Shown here one piece after another: positions 27,433-37,258 of a DNA stretch of 40,118 bases. The DNA is from Nemertoderma westbladi (lineage: Eukaryota; Xenacoelomorpha; Nemertodermatida; Nemertodermatidae). Below the pieces are notes generated by a model. It did not search any database. It saw only the letters and a list, made by a program, of their open reading frames with translations, and was not told the origin of the DNA. The position numbers and the translations under genes were made by a program. The stretch lies in assembly GCA_032718475.1 (NCBI GenBank), contig JAUCBJ010007975.1, forward strand, positions 1 to 40,118. Reading direction: 5' to 3'. Position 1 is the stretch's first letter, and every line of letters starts with the position of its first letter.

Positions 27433-29208
27433 ATGGAGAACATTCCATACCCTTTCGTTGATACTCAGCTGATTGCTCCTTGGGCCGAAGGCCGAGGTTT
27501 CTTTCGCACTATGTATGCCAATACACCCAGCGACATTACTAAAGTACAACGGACGTCCATCGGACATCTTGCCTTTCAAGAATATGGATGGAACTTCAAA
27601 GTTGGAAATCCTATCAATTACCAGCAGGTATATGGAGATCATTACTCCCGTTTATATTTTGACGGACCATTAACTGCGCCTGGTGCAGTATATAGCTTTA
27701 TGAGTGTTCCACTTCGCCCTTCCTTAGCTATATACACGATCTTTGAAAACGCAGCACTTGCCGGTTGGCTAGCCGATGTGTGCAGTCGTACCATACGCGC
27801 TCACCCGTTAATACTTGGAACTAAACTCGCCAAGTTAGACGAACATAATAAGTTCATACGTTTCGAATGTTTCCGGCGCTTTCTGACTCCGTTCCGTAAC
27901 GTCGATAGTCAGTTCAAGGACCGAGCGCTGACCAAACTCAGTCTGAGAGACTCGGCTGCGGAGAAACTGAGTAGCGCTGGATTTGCCGTGTTTCAAGACG
28001 TTTGTATACAGAACTCACATTCATCTGTTATACAAAGACCCCGAATACCTACAGGTTATTCTGTCGTGGAAATACAGACAGTGGATCCACTTACTGAGAC
28101 AGACGCACCCACTTCGTCTATACAACTGGAGGATGAACCAGTGTGCTTGGAATCAGAAGCGATTCAGCCTACAACTTCCCGGAGCAGTGACAATGATTAT
28201 GTCATAGAGTGGTATCAAGGTCCACAGCGTCTCACAGCGTACGATTATCGACACGCCAACTACGTTTCTCGAAAACGTTGTCGATTATGCGCATCGAGAG
28301 ACCACTTCACTCCTCTAGACTCGAGCGTACCTTGTTCCTATTTCCTCGAACAACCGATGATGGAAATATATTGTGCTTATTGCCGGCTTAATAACTCTCA
28401 TATATTTGCCGTCTGCCCACAATTTATGACTCAATGTCACTACTGTCAATTTAAAGGACATGAAAGTTACAATTGTCCCTTTAATCGCGATTTAGAGAGC
28501 GTAGACGAGATGATCACCCTGCGATACATTCGAGCTTGGGAAGCGAACGCCGATTTACATTGCGAATCCCGACATCGCTATTACCCTGGACGAGCTTACG
28601 AGGGAGTTTACGCGTTCCATCCTTATCTATTCGCGTCGATCGAACAGAAAACACGCGTACCAAGTTACGAGTTAATGAAGCGTGTTGGTGAGTGTATTTC
28701 CACCAAGTTTGTCAGGAAATACCTTAGAAACGTTAACCCTAATGATATAACCACATATCACCTGATCAATTTTATCCGTCAGGACCCTGAGTATGGCGAC
28801 ATCTTTGTGAACTCGCATCCTGAACTACAGGAAATATCTCGGCGACCATATGAATATCGAACCCGAGAACGCGAGCTGGAGAGAACCATTAAACCGAGAA
28901 AGTTCCTCACTACTCACGGTCCACCCACCGCTAGTGTCCAGACGACCCGTCAAGGACCCGTAGGAGCTGCTGTCCTGAGACGCGCTCTAAAGGCCGTTAG
29001 ACCTCACTCCACTGAGGTTGATATTAATCAACCAGGTACTTCGACCGGCGGGTATACCGATCGTAACCCTGCACCTTCTGATGCAATTATATTGCACCCT
29101 TCGCCTAGGAGCTACAGCCCTCCTCGTAAAGTGGCTCGCCCCAAAGAGAAAATGACTCTTGCTAGCTTTAAAAAACTGCGTAAACGCCGTCCGCGCAAGA
29201 AAGACTAA
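27433..29208 (+). CDS. Accessory zinc-knuckle protein of the BEL/Pao element (591 aa, novel)
   Basis: An intact frame runs from ATG 27433 to TAA 29208, ending 78 bp before the 3' LTR, where an env gene would sit. Residues 1-200 form a probably globular domain of unknown family. 205-255 is Thr/Ser/acidic linker. 283-348 holds three zinc knuckles: C283-x2-C286-x4-H-x9-C301, C314-x2-C317-x5-H-x4-C328 and a canonical C335-x2-C338-x4-H343-x4-C348. 355-470 is a second conserved-looking region. 480-591 is basic and Pro/Ser-rich, ending in a Lys/Arg cluster (KKLRKRRPRKKD) that could act as a nuclear signal or bind RNA. There is no signal peptide, membrane segment or furin-type site, so it is not an envelope protein. 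It looks like an RNA-binding, nucleocapsid-like protein in addition to the Gag of the first frame. Function is inferred from the knuckles only. Confidence 0.75.
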   Translation: MENIPYPFVDTQLIAPWAEGRGFFRTMYANTPSDITKVQRTSIGHLAFQEYGWNFKVGNPINYQQVYGDHYSRLYFDGPLTAPGAVYSFMSVPLRPSLAIYTIFENAALAGWLADVCSRTIRAHPLILGTKLAKLDEHNKFIRFECFRRFLTPFRNVDSQFKDRALTKLSLRDSAAEKLSSAGFAVFQDVCIQNSHSSVIQRPRIPTGYSVVEIQTVDPLTETDAPTSSIQLEDEPVCLESEAIQPTTSRSSDNDYVIEWYQGPQRLTAYDYRHANYVSRKRCRLCASRDHFTPLDSSVPCSYFLEQPMMEIYCAYCRLNNSHIFAVCPQFMTQCHYCQFKGHESYNCPFNRDLESVDEMITLRYIRAWEANADLHCESRHRYYPGRAYEGVYAFHPYLFASIEQKTRVPSYELMKRVGECISTKFVRKYLRNVNPNDITTYHLINFIRQDPEYGDIFVNSHPELQEISRRPYEYRTRERELERTIKPRKFLTTHGPPTASVQTTRQGPVGAAVLRRALKAVRPHSTEVDINQPGTSTGGYTDRNPAPSDAIILHPSPRSYSPPRKVARPKEKMTLASFKKLRKRRPRKKD

Positions 29209-29278
29209 CTGTTTAGAGTATTTATGTATATTAGAAATTGTGATTTTGTATATTTTATAGACTTAAATCCCATTTTCT

Positions 29279-29286
29279 GGGAGCGG
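29279..29286 (+). promoter_or_regulatory. Weak polypurine tract before the 3' LTR
   Basis: GGGAGCGG lies directly before the TG of the 3' LTR, where plus-strand DNA synthesis would be primed. It is short and interrupted by one C, so the assignment rests mainly on position. Confidence 0.5.
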
Positions 29287-30457
29287 TGTAAAAGCTTTTG
29301 TGGGATAACTAATTCGTTTGCCTTGCTAACCAGTTCCCCCCCAGTCGCTAGAATACTCTAAAAAGGGATCTCTAACTCGAATAGCACAAGCTACCGGCTG
29401 ATTGGCTGATTCGCTGTGCGAAGGGATCTGGGCTACGTTTGATTGTCCAACTAGCTTGGGAAAGTATCTCCCAATAGAATTTGAGTTGATTTTGATTTCG
29501 ACCTATCACAGATCTACTGAACTGAATTTTCCTATCTTTATGCTCTTTCTCTGTGTTGGGTGGAAGCCTTTGTAAATAAGGTTATTCTTATCAGTTTTCA
29601 GTGTTGTTGGTCTTTCTTTCCTAAGCCAGGAGAGAACGGCTTGTAAATATTTTGTGCCTTTCTGTTTTAGTCCAACACTAGTAGGCTTAATTATAAAGGG
29701 CATATATCCGTTATCAAACCAAACCATTGCAATCAACACAAACTAATGAACTTAACGCACACTGAATCACTGTGCATACTTTTATATTGTTATACTGCTA
29801 TTTACTGTCAGTTCTTCATAATATGGTTGATGAATTATTATATTTGGAATAACGATAAATAACCCCGAAACCCAATATTCTTGATATACCGAAGGTAAGA
29901 GAGAAAGGTTACATATAACGATTGTGACTTATGTTAAAGTGGTTTGAAGTGAATCTAATGTTATTTGATAGACCCTACATGAGTCAGTCCGTGTTCCTTT
30001 TATATATAACTAAAATCAGTGAAGATCGGCAGATCAGTGTGCAGTATTGTGCAGCATTGTGTATGAGTGAACCTGATAACGAAGCATTTCCTAAAGAATG
30101 CGCCATATATGTGAATTATAACTAAGCCATATCGTTGTGAGTAGTTTAAGTCATAACTCTGTGTATATAGATAGAGCGCCACGTCCTAAAGGAACTGTTA
30201 ATATTCCCCGAAGGTGAATAATATTGTCAGAGATTATATAATACTGTCAGTCGAATAATACATTAAGCTTACATAGCAATAAGATTAAGCCGTCGAACCC
30301 AATCTCCCGGGTATATCCAGCGGGTGAATGATCGCGCACAGATTGGTTTCGACTAGTGTAGTGAATTAAATACTTGTCATAGACTAAAAGTGATTTATTA
30401 TCTAGAAGACATCATAATTTGGCGGGTTAAACTGCCAAAGGTCTGAAAGCGCGAACA
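29287..30457 (+). repeat. 3' LTR of the BEL/Pao element
   Basis: TGTAAAAGC ... GCGCGAACA, 1171 bp. Compared with the 5' LTR it lacks 15 bp near 29718, has one extra C near 30209, and differs at about five other positions. It is followed by CAATGCTCG, which does not repeat the bases before the 5' LTR. Confidence 0.95.
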
Positions 30458-31757
30458 CAATGCTCGTAGGTTGGTAGGTTACTACAACCAAATTTCAGAT
30501 GAATCTGATGGTTGGTTCTATAATTACAGCTATTTTTAAGTTTCTGTCAATTCACCTCCTAGCAGTAGACAGCGGAATATAGAAGTCTGTGTGAAGAATT
30601 TCTAAACTTTTGATGTGAAACATGTGTACCAAGTGTGGTTCCATTTCATCCATGAATGACCGACTTATTAGCATGTAAACATACTAGCCACAAACCCAAC
30701 CAGCCAGCCAGCCACAATCAAACTAATAATAGCTGTAGGAACTCGAGCAGAGCTCCAGTGATTATTAGCTTCGCTTATTCTTAAGAAAGTTTTTCCCTTT
30801 TGTCCAGAATTCGCCGATATGTCCAATTATTTTTATGTTATCTCATCAATTATTTTTTTAGGATAGATACTTTTGCAGTAGATAATACAGCGGCTTCTAG
30901 CTTCGAGTATCTCCCACAACAGCCCAATTCACCATTAATCAGACTAGCAAACAAACAGGATAAATTACCATGCATGCTAACATTCAAAAATGTGTATCTA
31001 TTATCCTGTGTCGTCCCTGTGAAGTAATAATTGTAGGCTCATTAATTGCAGTGTCGTTGTATTAATTTGCATTTAATTCGCCAAGGGCTAAGGCAGACAA
31101 TCCAGTAGGCCTACATTGGTTGTATTAGAAAAATAATACATTGACTGCATCCTTTTCCAATGACAATAAATAAGTTCCCACATAAATTACTAACTTTGCC
31201 AATTTACTTGAGTACAATTAATTCACTTACCAAGCCAAGTTCAGCCATCCTGTAGAAATCAGTGGAATTCAAATGTCTCATGTCTACACCAAAAACCTTT
31301 TTCTTTGATGCTAATTTGGTTAAATGCTATTTTCTCATTATCCTGATTGAATATAATAATCCAAACTAAACTCCCTGATCTACAATGTATCATTAGGTAA
31401 CTGGGAACAATTCGAAATTACTCCTTTGATCTACAATGACTGCAGAGGGCACTTTTTCACAAAGGGCAATAATTAGTAACTGCTGTTATTGGAGAATGAA
31501 TACATACATTTACTTAATTAATTGCTTGTTAAATTACCGGTAGATATTAACGTTAGAAGATGATTAGGAGTGTGATAGCCAGAAAGTTGAGAGGGGAAAC
31601 TCACTATGTTAAATCAAAGTTTGTCATAATTCTATGGGAAAATCCCCCTAAGTCAGAAACAGAGTTTATAAATATTCTTCATTTTCCATCATTTCCCACT
31701 TTATCTTCTCAACAAAATCCTTTTTAAAAAAATGTTATTATTTAAGTTAACCCTAAA
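30458..31757. other. Gene-free stretch right of the BEL/Pao element
   Basis: No convincing gene, RNA or repeat is seen. A 75-codon frame at 30800-31027 follows an acceptor-like TTTTTTTAG, but nothing else supports an exon. Confidence 0.4.
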
Positions 31758-32020
31758 TATTCTTATATTATCAATGGTCAAAAACTCAATTCCGCTGATT
31801 GTGAGAGAGATCTTGGTGTTCTCGTTGATAGAATACTGAAGCCTCATTTCGAAGTCTCAGAGCCTGCCAAAAACGCGAACCAACGTTTGGGTCATCTGCT
31901 GCGTGCTTTCACTTATAGATATAGGTCAGTCCATGTTCAGCTATATAAGCAGACGGTTCGTTGCCATCTTGAGTATGCAGTTCAAGCTTGAAAACCATGG
32001 AACAATTTCGACAGTGCATG
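31758..32020 (+). pseudogene. LINE (CR1/jockey-like) reverse transcriptase C-terminal fragment
   Basis: The plus-strand frame from 31758 reads IINGQKLNSADCERDLGVL, then AKNANQRLGHLLRAFTYR and LYKQTVRCHLEYAVQA. This is the conserved DLGV ... LYK.LVR.HLEY block that follows the RT palm in CR1/jockey-type LINEs. A stop codon lies where the family has Trp (just after HLEYAVQA), and KPWNNFD follows in frame. It is a short dead fragment. Confidence 0.8.
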
Positions 32021-32149
32021 ACATGTCCAAACATGTAACATACCCAGTTTGAACGGTCATTATACTGATTAGCTACGTCAAATTGTTCTCACTGTGACGG
32101 GATCTGTGTTTTGGCCCGATCCGGACCGTTTGACTTTGTGAGGTGGTTC

Positions 32150-32720
32150 TGTCAAGCGCTACATGGTATAATATTTGCGTTCGTGTAGGTCCAGGATGCT
32201 TTGATTGTCAGGTCATGGATAAATTTATCGTTATTAAATTTCTTATAGTCAAAAATTGTTTTTTTAGTTTTCTTCGGGTTCTGTAAATAGTTTTCGTAAT
32301 TGTCTAATGTCAAAAAAGTTGGGAGGTGATCAGATGTACCTACTTCAATCAGAAATACCCCAGATCATTTAATACTACCTGAGATATTGGTGAATATATG
32401 ATCTATCAGTGTTTTTGAATGTGGTGTGATACGAGTTGCCTAATCTATGACTTGTTCAAGATCAAATGATTGAAATGTTTGGATATATTGTGAAGATGAA
32501 TTAGTAGATTTTAGGAAGTCTATATTAAAGTCACCTGTAATTATTATATCTTTTTTTACTCAAATTTGGTTTAGTATATTCTCAATTGAGGGTAATAGTT
32601 GTTTAGTCGGATAGGAATTGTGGACGATAAATTGTTCCAATTCTAAGATTTTTCATAAGTTGAGGAAGTTTGATTTCAATCCAAGAGGATTCAAGTCCTT
32701 TTATAAGAATATGAATAAAT
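32150..32720 (-). pseudogene. LINE APE-type endonuclease fragment
   Basis: The minus strand reads, in shifting frames, WIEIKLPQL and IGTIYRPQ near 32640-32710. IIITGDFNIDFL follows near 32520-32555, then TRITPHSKTLIDHIF and GTSDHLPTFLTL near 32320-32430. These are the YRPP, GDFN, TLIDHIF and SDHLP motifs of the exonuclease-endonuclease-phosphatase domain of LINEs. There are several stops (one between VID and ATRI) and at least one frameshift, so it is not functional. It has the opposite orientation to the RT piece at 31758-32020. Confidence 0.8.
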
Positions 32721-32975
32721 GAAATATCTTACTACAGGTATCGGTATATGGTTCACTTGTAAGTCGTACATACTCGACAAAATAATTAGTTTGATATGTA
32801 AGTTCTTAGGTCAAAATCTCGTACATATATAAAAAAGAAAATTAATGAAATTTCTTACTACCAGTAGCGGTATATGGTTTTGTAAGTCGTACATACTCGA
32901 CAAAATAATTAGTTTGATATGTAAGTTCTTAGGTCAACAAAATCCGTACGTATACAAAACATAAATGAAATATAT
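32717..32975. repeat. 123-bp tandem duplication
   Basis: AAGTCGTACATACTCGAC occurs at 32761 and 32884, with flanks from GAAAT(A/T)TCTTACTAC to TAAGTTCTTAGGTCA shared. It sits between the endonuclease and ORF1 remnants of the LINE. Confidence 0.85.
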
Positions 32976-33155
32976 CCCATTTCTTGTCCAGATATATTTT
33001 AAGTAGAACTTCCCCTTAAATCCTAAGGCCTCATTGAATAGTTGTCTATTTTGTTTAGACATATGTTCGCTGAAGTACATTGCAACGTACCTTACCTAGA
33101 CCAAGTTCTTGTTTCGATTTTATGAAATCTGTCGATTTAAGTTCCCCTCGGTTGG

Positions 33156-33912
33156 TCAGGAAGATATCTCGAAATTTAGGTTTTTAATATCAAGACTAAT
33201 ATCAATGACTATATCTTCAAGCTTGGTTGGCAAAATGGTATCTGGGATGCCACTTATAATTAAATTGATTTTCTTTTGATATTGTTCTAAATTATTTAGA
33301 TCTATAGCTTGTTCAACTAGAAACATGTCCTGCTCTGATACCTTTGAAGCAAGAGTTTTATTTTGAGATTTGTGTGTAGTGTTTTCTTCTTGTATCTCAG
33401 ATATCAGAGTAAACAATTCGTTGTAAGATTCTGAGATGTATGATTGGTTTCTTTCTATTTCTAGAAGTTTGCTATCGACACTGTCTATTTTATTAGAGAG
33501 GACTGTAATTGGTAGTGTTACCTTAATAATTTCTTGGCTAAAGTACAACTTTAAATGTGATAGCATATCTCCTGATTCCAAAAGCGAGACTGGTTCAGTG
33601 TTGGAAGAGGATAGGGATAGGACTGGGACCGGTGTTTGTCTGTCCACGAGAGAGGATGACATCATCACTGTCGCTTTTTGAATACGAAGGATAAGTGTGG
33701 ATTTATTGCCTGTTAAGTTCTTTGTTGGTCGAAGATGAGTAGACATCTGAAGATAGGTTCGACGAAGATTTCATACCAGTAACCTCAGTATTGTCATCAT
33801 CTGTTACACTGAAAACCTCATTGTCTGATTCGGATGTCGACGCAGAGTGAGGGTTCGTAGGGGAAGGATCCCAACATTCAGGACCCGGCGTCCGTTGACA
33901 GGACATACCCAA
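33156..33912 (-). pseudogene. LINE ORF1-like coiled-coil protein remnant, frameshifted
   Basis: Frame 33746-33156 (196 aa) has a long heptad-like coiled coil (VLSNKIDSVDSKLLEIERNQ, then ELFTLISEIQEENTTHKSQN) followed by IDLNNLEQYQKKINLIISGIP. That resembles the LEQYSRRNNL.I.GIP motif at the end of the coiled coil in ORF1 proteins of CR1/L2-type LINEs. An overlapping frame 33912-33703 (69 aa, Ser/acidic-rich) probably supplies the N-terminus in another frame, so a frameshift lies near 33703-33746. ORF1 proteins bind RNA as trimers. Together with the endonuclease piece at 32150-32720 it outlines one minus-strand LINE. Confidence 0.7.
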
Positions 33913-34220
33913 CTGCAGAACTGGTTGATTGATACTGTGTGATAAGCTTAGGCAGCTAGATCTGTAGGTAGGTATTGGTTTTTTGGTAGGTGGTATCTCT
34001 GTCTACAATCTGTCTGGTGCTGATGCGGAAGCGCCGCGCCAGGCGTGATATGCTCAATGGGTAAGCTTCCTAAAGTGTTAATTTATCATTAAATGAGTTC
34101 AGAAATCGTGAGTCAGTCCAATGGACTGGTTACGGTTACGGGTAGCAGCCCAGCCTCAAAGGTACGATGCAGCTAAATGCAGTACAGCACTCTACAGCAG
34201 TAGGCTGCATTGCATAACTA
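33913..34220. other. Short unassigned stretch
   Basis: No gene or repeat is recognised. It lies 5' of the minus-strand LINE remnant and could be its 5' UTR. Confidence 0.35.
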
Positions 34221-34362
34221 AAGTAAGCTGCAATACTTTAGTGGTAATCCTATACAGTGTGTTATTTTGGACAATACATATATACATTATATTGTTTGGT
34301 GTATTTTGTTATTTTTTTTACGTAATGTATAAATAAATAAATATATCTATCTATCTATGAAC
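34221..34362 (+). repeat. LINE/SINE-type 3' tail with TATC microsatellite
   Basis: This matches 38975-39104 on the same strand: AAGCTGCAA, TTTAG(T/G)GGTAATCCTATA, TTGGACAATAC, ATTGTTTGGTGTATTT and ATAATGT. It ends in AAATAAAT followed by (TATC)n. Two separate copies ending in the same simple repeat suggest the 3' end of a retrotransposed family. Confidence 0.7.
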
Positions 34363-34660
34363 TAAAGAATTAATTACGAAAAGGCAATAGAAACACGAAT
34401 TGCACACAAAAAAAAGTGGTCAAATTTTATATTTCAAATCTCATTTGATATTATCAAGTTTTTGTATTAGTGTTTGTGAAATTGTACATAGATTGGGTTG
34501 CATGTATTGACTGTATTTTTCATTAAAAATATATAAAAATATAGTGAATAAGTATAATATTGTACCATAAACTATGCTTGTCGATTCATCCTGGGAATGA
34601 CAGAGAGAATCTGTAATATGAACCCCATCACAATTAGTACCAAACTGCCAAAACCAATTA
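34363..34660. other. AT-rich stretch before the minisatellite
   Basis: Nothing recognised. Confidence 0.35.
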
Positions 34661-35193
34661 GTGTAGGATAGAATACAGCAAGGCGGGTTATATTATAAGT
34701 GTAGGAATAGAATACAGCAAGGCGGGTTATATTATAAGTGTAGGATAGAATACAGCAAGGCGGGTTATATTATAAGTGTAGGATAGAATACAGCAAGGCG
34801 GGTTATATTATAAGTGTAGGATAGAATACTGCAGGGCGGGTTATATTATAAGTGTAGGATAGAATACAGCAAGGCGGGTTATATTATAAGTGTAGGATAG
34901 AATACAGCAAGGCAGGTTATATTATAAGTGTAGGATAGAATACAGCAAGGCGGGTTATATTATAAGTGTAGGATAGAATACAGCAAGGCGGGTTATATTA
35001 TAAGTGTAGGATAGAATACAGCAAGGCGGGTTATATTATAAGTGTAGGATAGAATACAGCAAGGCGGGATATATTATAAGTGTAGGATAGAATACAGCAA
35101 GGCAGGTTATATTATAAGTGTAGGATAGAATACAGCAAGGCGGGATATATTATAAGTGTAGGATAGAATACAGCAAGGCGGGTTATATTATAA
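34661..35193. repeat. 38-bp minisatellite, 14 units
   Basis: The unit begins GTGTAGGATAGAATACAGCA and ends TTATATTATAA. The step is 38 bp throughout except for one 39-bp unit with an extra A. Units differ by only a few point changes (GGCGGG/GGCAGG/GCAGGGCGGG, GTTATA/GATATA). Units are head to tail without spacers, and nothing coding is present. Confidence 0.95.
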
Positions 35194-35479
35194 AATCGTT
35201 GTTGTTAGGGTAGTTACGAATGGAGAGCTTGATAATCATATTGTTTATTTATCATTGGTTGTTGATTTGTTGTGGATTGATTTAATTGAATTCCTAATGG
35301 AAATACATTGGATGGGTCTCATGTCTCCTACTACTACTATACTATAATATAATATACAACTAGACGGTTGTGTAGTTGTCATTATAACTGATACACTGGG
35401 GCGCCTAATTAATATTGTATAATGGAAAAGGGTCGGTCAATGGGTCGTTCTAAGGATTTTACTGGTCAAGTGGGTTTAA

Positions 35480-35762
35480 GGCCCATTTATACTCGGCTGT
35501 ATGACAGCTGTACGGTGCCGTATGACAGCCGTACAGTGGCCGTATGGTGGTAGGAAATTGTGATACTTGTCCGTGTCCGTACAGCAGACGTCAGGCGGCC
35601 GTACGGTATGTGTGGAATGCCTTACAGCAATAGACTGTACGGTAGTAAAACAACTGCAGATTCGGTACGGCACCGTACGGACACCAATGAGGCCTTATGT
35701 TGACTTTGCGGCCTCATTACGACATTGTCGTACGGCTATCGTACGGCCGAGTAAAATGGGCC
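35480..35762. mobile_element. TTAA-flanked MITE with CGTACGG-rich ends (283 bp)
   Basis: GGCCCATTTATACTCGGC at the left end and the inverse of GGCCCATTTTACTCGGC at the right form terminal inverted repeats. Weaker inverted similarity follows further in. The element is flanked by TTAA at 35476-35479 and 35763-35766. TTAA duplications are the hallmark of piggyBac-type transposons. Because TTAA is itself a palindrome it could instead be part of the terminal repeat, with the real duplication absent. Many CCGTACGG/GTACGG words inside look like repeated binding sites. It has no coding capacity. Confidence 0.75.
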
Positions 35763-35766
35763 TTAA

Positions 35767-37240
35767 TTATTATTATTTGGTAAAAATATTGATTTTCAAT
35801 TTTACAACGTTCCATAAATCGAGATAAATATGACAACAATATCATATAATACAATGATCTAAAATAATATTCAAATTCTAACTTTTGTAGTTTTGTACAG
35901 TTACATATTACCCAATCACTACATTAGTTGTAGATGCATCTTTTGTTTTTAAAAATGTTTTGCAATTTTAAAATAAATTTGTCTGCCATTAGGACGGGAT
36001 TAGTCACGAAGTTTTACTACTTATTTCCAGTGCGATTGTGGGATTCGAAAACACGACTTTTGGAAAGATGAGAATTCAAGGAAAATGATTTAACTACAAC
36101 ACCAAGGTGTAACACCTTTTTTGGAGAAGATAGGGGTTCTCATCTTTATTTTCATCGCAGATATCAACCAAGCAACAAGCCATCGTTTATTTAGTTATAC
36201 ATGAATTATAGTCCTTTATTGTTACCCAAGGAAAAGAAGCAAAGTAATTGTGTTCCACAGCTTCCCTTTTCACTATGGACAGAAACTAATTCTCAAATAC
36301 AAGTAAAATCTCATTTATAGAATCCTAATTAGTTGCAGCAGTTAGTGCTAAGAAAACCTATTGTCCATGAATAATTACTTTTCATCCAATTAGTAAGGTA
36401 CATACTCCTGGCTGTATCTACTACCTAAGATTACACTTCTCCACACTGCATGTTTCATTTTTCCAATTAATTGGCACGGTGGTTGAAACACTGATGCTAC
36501 CCCGAATCCGAGTATGTCCCGCTATATCCATTCCCTCTTCCTGTGTCCCAAAACAGCGGGGAAGGAGGTTTCAGTCAAATTAATAATAATCTCTGGTTTC
36601 GCAACGGAATAGGTTTTCGACTCATCCAAGGACGTCTTTAATGAATGACTGACGCTACTTATAGTCTCTCATTTAATAATTTTACGGCTTCCCAAAATTT
36701 GGCAAACCAAATTTTCTATAATTTGTTTAATATATAGGCCTACAAAGATAATATAGTAAAAAAGTCAGTATGAATCATTTTGTTAAATTTCATATTTAAA
36801 TAGGCGTAGTTGTGATTAGATTTGACATGCATAAGAATATTTTTTTGATTGTAGAGTAGAAGTCATCTAGGGTTCTTAAATTTATTTATTTTCCGGATTG
36901 TTCGAGATCAGCAGATTGTATGAGATTGAAGGATCACAGAATTCTCATTCAAAGGGTTCCCCGTCATTTGTGGGGCGAGCCACGAAGTTGACGGATCATT
37001 AGCGACCAGACAATATTAGGGGGTGCGTCAGTAATATGAAATAGTTGTCTGCGTTATACCATTTTTACATACTAATAACTTTGTGGGATTTACAGCTGAC
37101 GGGTTAAAAATGTCCAGACATGATTAAGACCAAAAGTAGAGGGCTACATATCTAAATATTAATTGCTCTTCATTTCTTGGCTTTTAATCCGTTCAAACTG
37201 AAACTTGACAGGTTTGTACGAGACCATTAGGTATGTCATT
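35767..37240. other. Gene-free stretch
   Basis: Apart from the SINE-like head at 36030-36115 (minus), no gene, RNA or repeat is recognised. Confidence 0.4.
36030..36115 (-). mobile_element. Possible degenerate tRNA-derived SINE head
   Basis: On the minus strand TTGGTGTTGTAGTTAAATCA (A-box-like) is followed about 40 nt later by GTTTTCGAATCCCAC (B-box-like), at tRNA spacing. The arms do not fold well. It could be a decayed SINE or tRNA pseudogene, or chance. Confidence 0.4.
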
Positions 37241-37258
37241 CAAAGGAGGCTCATCCGT

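Larger units (their letters stand above)
12933..30457 (+). mobile_element. Full-length BEL/Pao LTR retrotransposon, 17.5 kb, with extra 3' ORFs
   Basis: Two near-identical LTRs (12933-14117 and 29287-30457) enclose a Gag-protease-RT-RNase H-integrase frame in the BEL/Pao domain order. DUF1759-like, zinc-knuckle, DSGS protease, YMDD RT and DUF5641-like C-terminal features are all present. At 17.5 kb it is much longer than the usual 6-10 kb for this group. The extra length comes from a 2.3-kb leader, an unusually long N-terminal Gag region, and 4.7 kb after pol that contains two extra frames. By eye the LTRs differ at about five positions plus a 15-bp and a 1-bp indel, so insertion was recent. 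No direct target duplication is visible. BEL/Pao elements are classed as Belpaoviridae. Two in-frame stops make this copy unlikely to be autonomous unless they are read through. Confidence 0.93.

Noticed and set aside
27433-29208. Envelope glycoprotein in the env position
   Set aside because: No signal peptide, transmembrane segment or cleavage site; instead zinc knuckles and a basic tail.
30800-31027. Possible exon after a TTTTTTTAG acceptor
   Set aside because: One acceptor-like site and a 50-codon frame without recognisable features or a partner exon are not enough.
34661-35193. CRISPR-like array
   Set aside because: Units are directly adjacent with no unique spacers, in animal DNA; it is a minisatellite.
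35567-35827. 86-aa frame
   Set aside because: Most of it lies inside the TTAA-flanked MITE and follows its repeated CGTACGG words.
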